Below, piece by piece: positions 5,702 through 9,124 of a stretch of 9,124 bases of DNA (position 1 is the first letter of the stretch; the number at the start of each line of letters is the position of its first letter). Under the pieces are notes generated by a model. The model worked only from the letters and a program-made list of their open reading frames with translations, did not search any database and was not told where the DNA came from. The DNA is taken from the NCBI GenBank assembly GCA_030152105.1, contig JASLIH010000442.1:1-9124 (forward strand), in the 5' to 3' direction. This DNA comes from Actinomycetes bacterium. GTDB taxonomy: Bacteria > Actinomycetota > CALGFH01. The position numbers and the translations under genes were made by a program.

Positions 5702-6703
5702 GTGTCCCCGTTGCGGCGCCGGCGGTCCAGGGGCCCGGGGCCGGACCCGGAGGCGACCACGATCTTCTTCGCCACCGACCTCCACGGCTCCGAGACCTGC
5801 TTCCGGAAGTTCGTGGCCGCGGCCCGGTTCTACGGCGCCGACCTGCTGGTGCTGGGCGGCGACCTCACCGGCAAGCTGGTCGTCCCCCTGGTCGAGCAGC
5901 CCGGCGGGGGCTGGGAGGCCTGGGTCCACGGCCGCCGGCGGCTCCTGGACGAGGCCGGCGCGGCCGAGCTGGAGCGCCAGGCCCGGGTGGCCGGCAGCTA
6001 CACCCGGCGCATGGGCCCCGACGAGCACCGGCACCTGGAGGGCAATCCCGAGGCCGTCGAGGAGCTGTTCGCCGAGCTGATGACCGAGACCCTGCGCCGC
6101 TGGCTGCGCCACGCCGAGGAGCGGCTGGCCGGCTCGGACGTCCGCATCCTCACCGCCCCCGGCAACGACGACCCGTGGATGGTCGACGGCGTCCTGGCCG
6201 AGTACGGCGGCGGGCGGGTCGTGGTGGCCGAGGGCGAGATCGTCGAGGTCGCCCCCGGCCACGAGCTGCTGACCACCGGGTGGACCAACAAGACCCCGTG
6301 GAACACCCCGCGCGAGTATCCCGAGGAGGCCATCGCCCGGCGCCTCGACGACCTGGCCGCCGGGCTCGCCAACCCCGCCGGGGCCCTGTTCAACGTGCAT
6401 GTCCCGCCCTACGACTCGCGGCTCGACACCGCCCCCCTGCTCGGCCAGGACCTGAAGGTCAAGACCTCCATGGGCGGCCAGGTCACCGCCCCGGTCGGCT
6501 CGACCGCGGTACGCGACGCCATCGAGCGGCACCAGCCGCTGGTCAGCCTGCACGGCCACATCCACGAGTCGGGCGGGACGGTGCGGCTGGGCCGGACCCT
6601 GGCCATCAACGCCGGCTCCGAGTACGGCGAGGGCGTGCTCCGCGGGGTGCTGGTGACCGTCGGGGGCGGCAAGGTCCTGCGCTACCAGGCGACCACGGGC
6701 TAG
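5702..6703 (+). CDS. Calcineurin-type metallophosphoesterase
   Basis: The 333-residue protein carries the binuclear-metal motifs in order: D-x-H at residues 26-28 (TDLHG), GGD at 52-54, GND at 154-156, His233 in NVHVPP, and G-H-x-H at 285-288. The fold hydrolyses phosphomono- or phosphodiesters, including cyclic nucleotides and modified nucleotides; which one is not evident. The usual catalytic His of the GNH motif is Asp156 here, seen also in some bacterial subfamilies. A helical insertion (about 68-145) separates the second and third motifs and may form a cap. A basic N-terminus (LRRRRSRG) precedes the domain. GTG at 5702 directly follows the previous stop (TGAGTG), so translation is likely coupled. 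The next gene starts 26 nt later. Family certain, substrate unknown. Confidence 0.88.
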   Translation: MSPLRRRRSRGPGPDPEATTIFFATDLHGSETCFRKFVAAARFYGADLLVLGGDLTGKLVVPLVEQPGGGWEAWVHGRRRLLDEAGAAELERQARVAGSYTRRMGPDEHRHLEGNPEAVEELFAELMTETLRRWLRHAEERLAGSDVRILTAPGNDDPWMVDGVLAEYGGGRVVVAEGEIVEVAPGHELLTTGWTNKTPWNTPREYPEEAIARRLDDLAAGLANPAGALFNVHVPPYDSRLDTAPLLGQDLKVKTSMGGQVTAPVGSTAVRDAIERHQPLVSLHGHIHESGGTVRLGRTLAINAGSEYGEGVLRGVLVTVGGGKVLRYQATTG

Positions 6704-6729
6704 GCGAGACGAGCCGGGGAGGTTCGGAG

Positions 6730-8109
6730 ATGACCGATGTGCAGGCGGCGCGGCGGCGGCTGGAGGCGGCCGGCGTGCGGTACGTGTTCGGGGCCTACAC
6801 CGACCTGAACGGCGTCCCCAAGTCCAAGTGCGTGCCCATCGACCACTTCGAGGCCATGGCCGCCGGCTCCGAGCTCTACACCGTCGGGGCCCTGGAGGGG
6901 ATGGGCAAGCTCGGGCCCAACGAGGACGAGTGCGTCAGCATCCCCGACCTGGACAGCCTCACCGTGCTGCCCTGGGACACCCGCTACGCTCTGGCCGCCG
7001 CGGACCTGTTCTTCCACGGCCGGCCCTACAGCCACGACTCCCGGCGGGTCCTGCGCCGCCAGATGGAGGCCGCCGCGGCCATGGGCTACCTGCCCAGGAT
7101 GGGCGTCGAGCCCGAGGTGTACGTGCTGCGCCAGGTCCAGGGCCGCTGGCTCCCGTTCGTCGCCTCCGACCTCGACAACCAGCCGACCCGGGGCTACGAC
7201 CTGGAGGCGACCATGCTGGCCGATGCGTTCCTCGGCCCCATGGTCGCCTACCTGGACGACCTCGGCTGGGACGTCTTCTCCTTCGACCACGAGGGCGGCG
7301 ACGGGCAGTACGAGTTCGACTTCGGCTACACCGACGCCCTGGCCATGGCCGACCGCATGGTGGTGTTCCGGCTGCTGGCCAAGCACGTCGCCCGCTCGCT
7401 GGGCTGCATCGCCACCTTCATGCCCAAGCCGTGGTCGGAGGCGTTCGGGTCGGGCGCCCACTACAACCTGAGCCTGGCCGACCCGGCCAGCGGGGCCAAC
7501 CTGTTCCAGGCCGAGGGCGGCGAGCCGGAGGCGGAGGGGGTCGGCGAGCGGGCCGACCGCGGCTACAGCGAGCTCGCCTACCAGTTCACCGCCGGGGTCC
7601 TGGAGCACGCCGGGGCGATCACCGCCGTGGTCTGCCCGACGGTGAACTCCTACAAGCGGATGCTGCCCCGGGGGCTGATGAACGAGATCTCCTGGGCCCC
7701 CGTGTACCGGGCCTACGGGCACAACAACCGCACCCTGATGTGCCGGCTGCCGATGAACCGCCGCTGCCTGGAGCTGCGCATCGCCGACAGCGCCTGCAAC
7801 TTCTACCTGGGGGCGGCCATCACCCTGGCCGCCGGCCTCGACGGGATCCAACGCCGGCTCAAGGCCGGCGACCCGGTCAACGTCGACACCTACACCGTTG
7901 GCGACGAGGAGCTCCAGGCGTCCGGGGTCCGCCGGGTCCCGACCACCCTCGGCGAGGCCGTCGACGAGTTCGAGGACGACCCGCTGGCCAAGGAGGTGTT
8001 CGGGGCCGAGCTGCACGCAACCTACGCCCGCGTCCGGCGCGACGAATGGCGCGAGTACAACACCGTCGTCGGCGAGTGGGAGCGCGAGCGCTACCTGCAC
8101 CTGTGGTGA
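6730..8109 (+). CDS. glnT: Type III glutamine synthetase-like gamma-glutamyl ligase
   Basis: The 459-residue enzyme has a short beta-grasp N-terminal domain (to about 95, with YTDLNGVPKSK) and the full catalytic domain. Visible active-site elements are Glu127 and Glu129 in GVEPEV, the DHEGGDGQYEFDF strand (188-198), His244 in GSGAHYNLSL, NSYKR at 306-310, Arg334 and Arg339, and Glu348-Leu-Arg350. It resembles the group that includes GlnT and gamma-glutamylmethylamide synthetase rather than the GlnA type I housekeeping enzyme; the C-terminal RRDEWREYN and WERERYLHLW signatures are typical. It should join glutamate to ammonia or an amine using ATP; the permease context favours an amine. Tyr388 sits where the adenylylated tyrosine of GlnA lies, but a tyrosine is common there. 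GGGGAGG 7 nt before the ATG fixes the start. The symbol rests on family likeness only. Confidence 0.88.
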   Translation: MTDVQAARRRLEAAGVRYVFGAYTDLNGVPKSKCVPIDHFEAMAAGSELYTVGALEGMGKLGPNEDECVSIPDLDSLTVLPWDTRYALAAADLFFHGRPYSHDSRRVLRRQMEAAAAMGYLPRMGVEPEVYVLRQVQGRWLPFVASDLDNQPTRGYDLEATMLADAFLGPMVAYLDDLGWDVFSFDHEGGDGQYEFDFGYTDALAMADRMVVFRLLAKHVARSLGCIATFMPKPWSEAFGSGAHYNLSLADPASGANLFQAEGGEPEAEGVGERADRGYSELAYQFTAGVLEHAGAITAVVCPTVNSYKRMLPRGLMNEISWAPVYRAYGHNNRTLMCRLPMNRRCLELRIADSACNFYLGAAITLAAGLDGIQRRLKAGDPVNVDTYTVGDEELQASGVRRVPTTLGEAVDEFEDDPLAKEVFGAELHATYARVRRDEWREYNTVVGEWERERYLHLW

Positions 8110-8111
8110 GA

Positions 8112-8135
8112 ACCAGGTGATGGAGGACCAGGTGA
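8112..8135 (+). repeat. 9-nt direct repeat spanning two possible start codons
   Basis: ACCAGGTGA occurs at 8112-8120 and 8127-8135, 15 nt apart, at the junction of the synthetase and the DUF1116 gene. Each copy carries a GTG; the second GTG (8132) is the preferred start. It may be a small duplication of the initiation region or chance. Confidence 0.5.
8122..8126 (+). promoter_or_regulatory. Ribosome binding site deciding the DUF1116 start
   Basis: GGAGG lies 5 nt before GTG 8132 and overlaps the last base of the ATG at 8120. It therefore favours the GTG; the ATG has only a weak CAGG before it. Confidence 0.6.
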
Positions 8136-9124
8136 CCAGAGCTGTCGAGGCCAACCAGGAGGCGTTCACCCGGCTCACGACCGCCGACCCGGTGCTGGTC
8201 GACTGCCGGCCGGCCGGCCAGGTGGTCCCGGGCATGACCGCCGAGACGATCCTCACCTCTGGCGCCCCGCTTCCCTGGGAGGCCTACTACGGCGGCCAGC
8301 GCCGGGCCGTGCTGCACGCCGCCGTCTACGAGGAGCTGGCCGCCGACACCGAGGAGGCCGAGGCGGCCATCCGGGCCGGCCGCATCCGGCTGGGCGCCTG
8401 CCACGACCACGGCTGCGTCGGGTCGGTGGCCGGCATCTACACCGCCTCCATGCCGGTGCTGGTGGTGGAGAGCGCCCGCTACGGCAACCGCGGCTTCTGC
8501 AACCTCTACGAGGGCGAGTCCCGCAAGCGCCTCAACTACGGCGTCTACGACGACGACGTCCGGCGTGGGCTCGACTACCTGGCCGGGTCGCTGGGGCCGC
8601 TGCTCGGCGCGGCCCTGCGGCGCTGCGACGGCATCCCCCTGGTCCCGGTGATCCAGCGGGCCCTGCACATGGGCGACGAGCTCCACAGCCGCAACACCGC
8701 CGCCACCCTCCTGCTCACCCGCGAGCTGTTCGGCCCGCTGCTGGAGCTGGCCGGCGACGGCTGGGACGACGAGATCGGCGACGCCCTGGCATTTCTGCGG
8801 GGGGCCGACTACTTCTTCCTGCGCTGCTCCATGGCCGCGGCCAAGGTGCTGGCCGACGCCGCCGCCGGGGTGGACAGCTCCAGCCTGGTCACGGCCATGA
8901 CGATCAGCTGCCGCGAGTACGCCATCCGGGTCAGCGGGCTCGGCCAGCGGTGGTTCCGGGGACCGCTGCCGACGGTCGAGGCAAAGCTGTTCGAGGGCTT
9001 CACCGCCGACGACATCCAGTGGATCGGGGGCGAGAGCCACATCACCGAGACGGTCGGCCTTGGCGGCTTCGCCCAGGCGGCCGCCTTCGGCCTCCAGGCC
9101 TACCAGGGCGGCGGGCCCGAGGCG
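8132..9124 (+). CDS. DUF1116 protein (AllG/YlbE/YahG-like), 3' end cut by the window
   Basis: 331 codons are present and no stop is reached; family members usually exceed 400 residues, so a C-terminal piece is missing. The sequence follows the DUF1116 pattern: an N-terminal ADPVLVDCRPAGQVVPGMT, WEAYYGGQRRAVL, a mid-region MPVLVVESARYGNRGFCNLYEG, RALHMGDELHSRNTAA, YFFLRCSMAAAKVLAD, and a Gly-rich end (SHITETVGLGGFAQAAA). In E. coli the homologue AllG (YlbE) works with AllF (FdrA) and AllH (YlbF) as oxamate carbamoyltransferase in anaerobic allantoin use. Whether this one acts on oxamate is not shown; other carbamoyl or acyl transfers are possible. Its partners would be expected just beyond the right edge. 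The gene follows the synthetase by about 22 nt in one operon. ATG at 8120 is the alternative start. Confidence 0.85.
   Translation, partial: MTRAVEANQEAFTRLTTADPVLVDCRPAGQVVPGMTAETILTSGAPLPWEAYYGGQRRAVLHAAVYEELAADTEEAEAAIRAGRIRLGACHDHGCVGSVAGIYTASMPVLVVESARYGNRGFCNLYEGESRKRLNYGVYDDDVRRGLDYLAGSLGPLLGAALRRCDGIPLVPVIQRALHMGDELHSRNTAATLLLTRELFGPLLELAGDGWDDEIGDALAFLRGADYFFLRCSMAAAKVLADAAAGVDSSSLVTAMTISCREYAIRVSGLGQRWFRGPLPTVEAKLFEGFTADDIQWIGGESHITETVGLGGFAQAAAFGLQAYQGGGPEA

Noticed and set aside
4544..6565. 673-residue minus-strand frame across permease, transferase and phosphoesterase genes
   Set aside because: It spans three well-supported genes on the other strand and reads as low-complexity Gly/Asp/His/Pro/Gln sequence.
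4928..6703. Toxin-antitoxin or abortive-infection system formed by the nucleotidyltransferase and its neighbour
   Set aside because: The neighbour is a full metallophosphoesterase, not an HEPN or AbiEi-like antitoxin, and the pair lies inside a metabolic operon with no mobile element nearby.
6700..8256. 518-residue minus-strand frame opposite the synthetase gene
   Set aside because: It mirrors the synthetase codons and has low-complexity composition and no motif; the plus-strand enzyme has a complete active site.

Overview
The window is very GC-rich (roughly 70% or more), uses GTG starts freely, and packs genes tightly. This fits an actinobacterium or a similarly GC-rich lineage such as some Chloroflexota. 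Nothing in the window fixes the species. No rRNA, tRNA, CRISPR array, insertion sequence or phage gene is visible.

Left block, minus strand (1-1376): a GTG-initiated J-domain-like coiled-coil protein, a membrane-anchored type I copper (cupredoxin) protein, and the first ten codons of a further gene running off the left edge behind a strong Shine-Dalgarno. A compact hairpin follows the J-protein stop. Middle block (1377-3112): a short intergenic region carrying a perfect 9-bp dyad separates the J-protein from alaC, a PLP-dependent alanine (glutamate-pyruvate) aminotransferase on the plus strand. alaC converges on an Lrp/AsnC-type regulator on the minus strand, and the two genes share one CTAG palindrome as both stop codons.

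Right block, plus strand (3300-9124): the regulator is divergent from what looks like a long operon. In order it encodes an APC-superfamily amino-acid/amine permease, a nucleotidyltransferase-fold protein, a calcineurin-type metallophosphoesterase, a type III glutamine synthetase-like enzyme (the family that includes gamma-glutamylmethylamide synthetase), and a 3'-truncated DUF1116 protein (the AllG/YlbE/YahG family, a component of oxamate carbamoyltransferase in E. coli). The 187-nt regulator/permease gap holds a good promoter (TTGACA, 17 nt, extended -10), a perfect 8-bp inverted repeat and a second AT-centred palindrome, all plausible targets for the Lrp-type protein.

Taken together the right block reads as a regulated uptake-and-assimilation locus for an amino acid, amine or ureide nitrogen source: import by the permease, gamma-glutamyl ligation by the synthetase, and carbamoyl-group handling by the DUF1116 protein. 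The unusual part is the nucleotidyltransferase and phosphoesterase pair, coupled head-to-tail between permease and synthetase. One testable idea is that they modify and de-modify a partner such as the synthetase; this is inference only.
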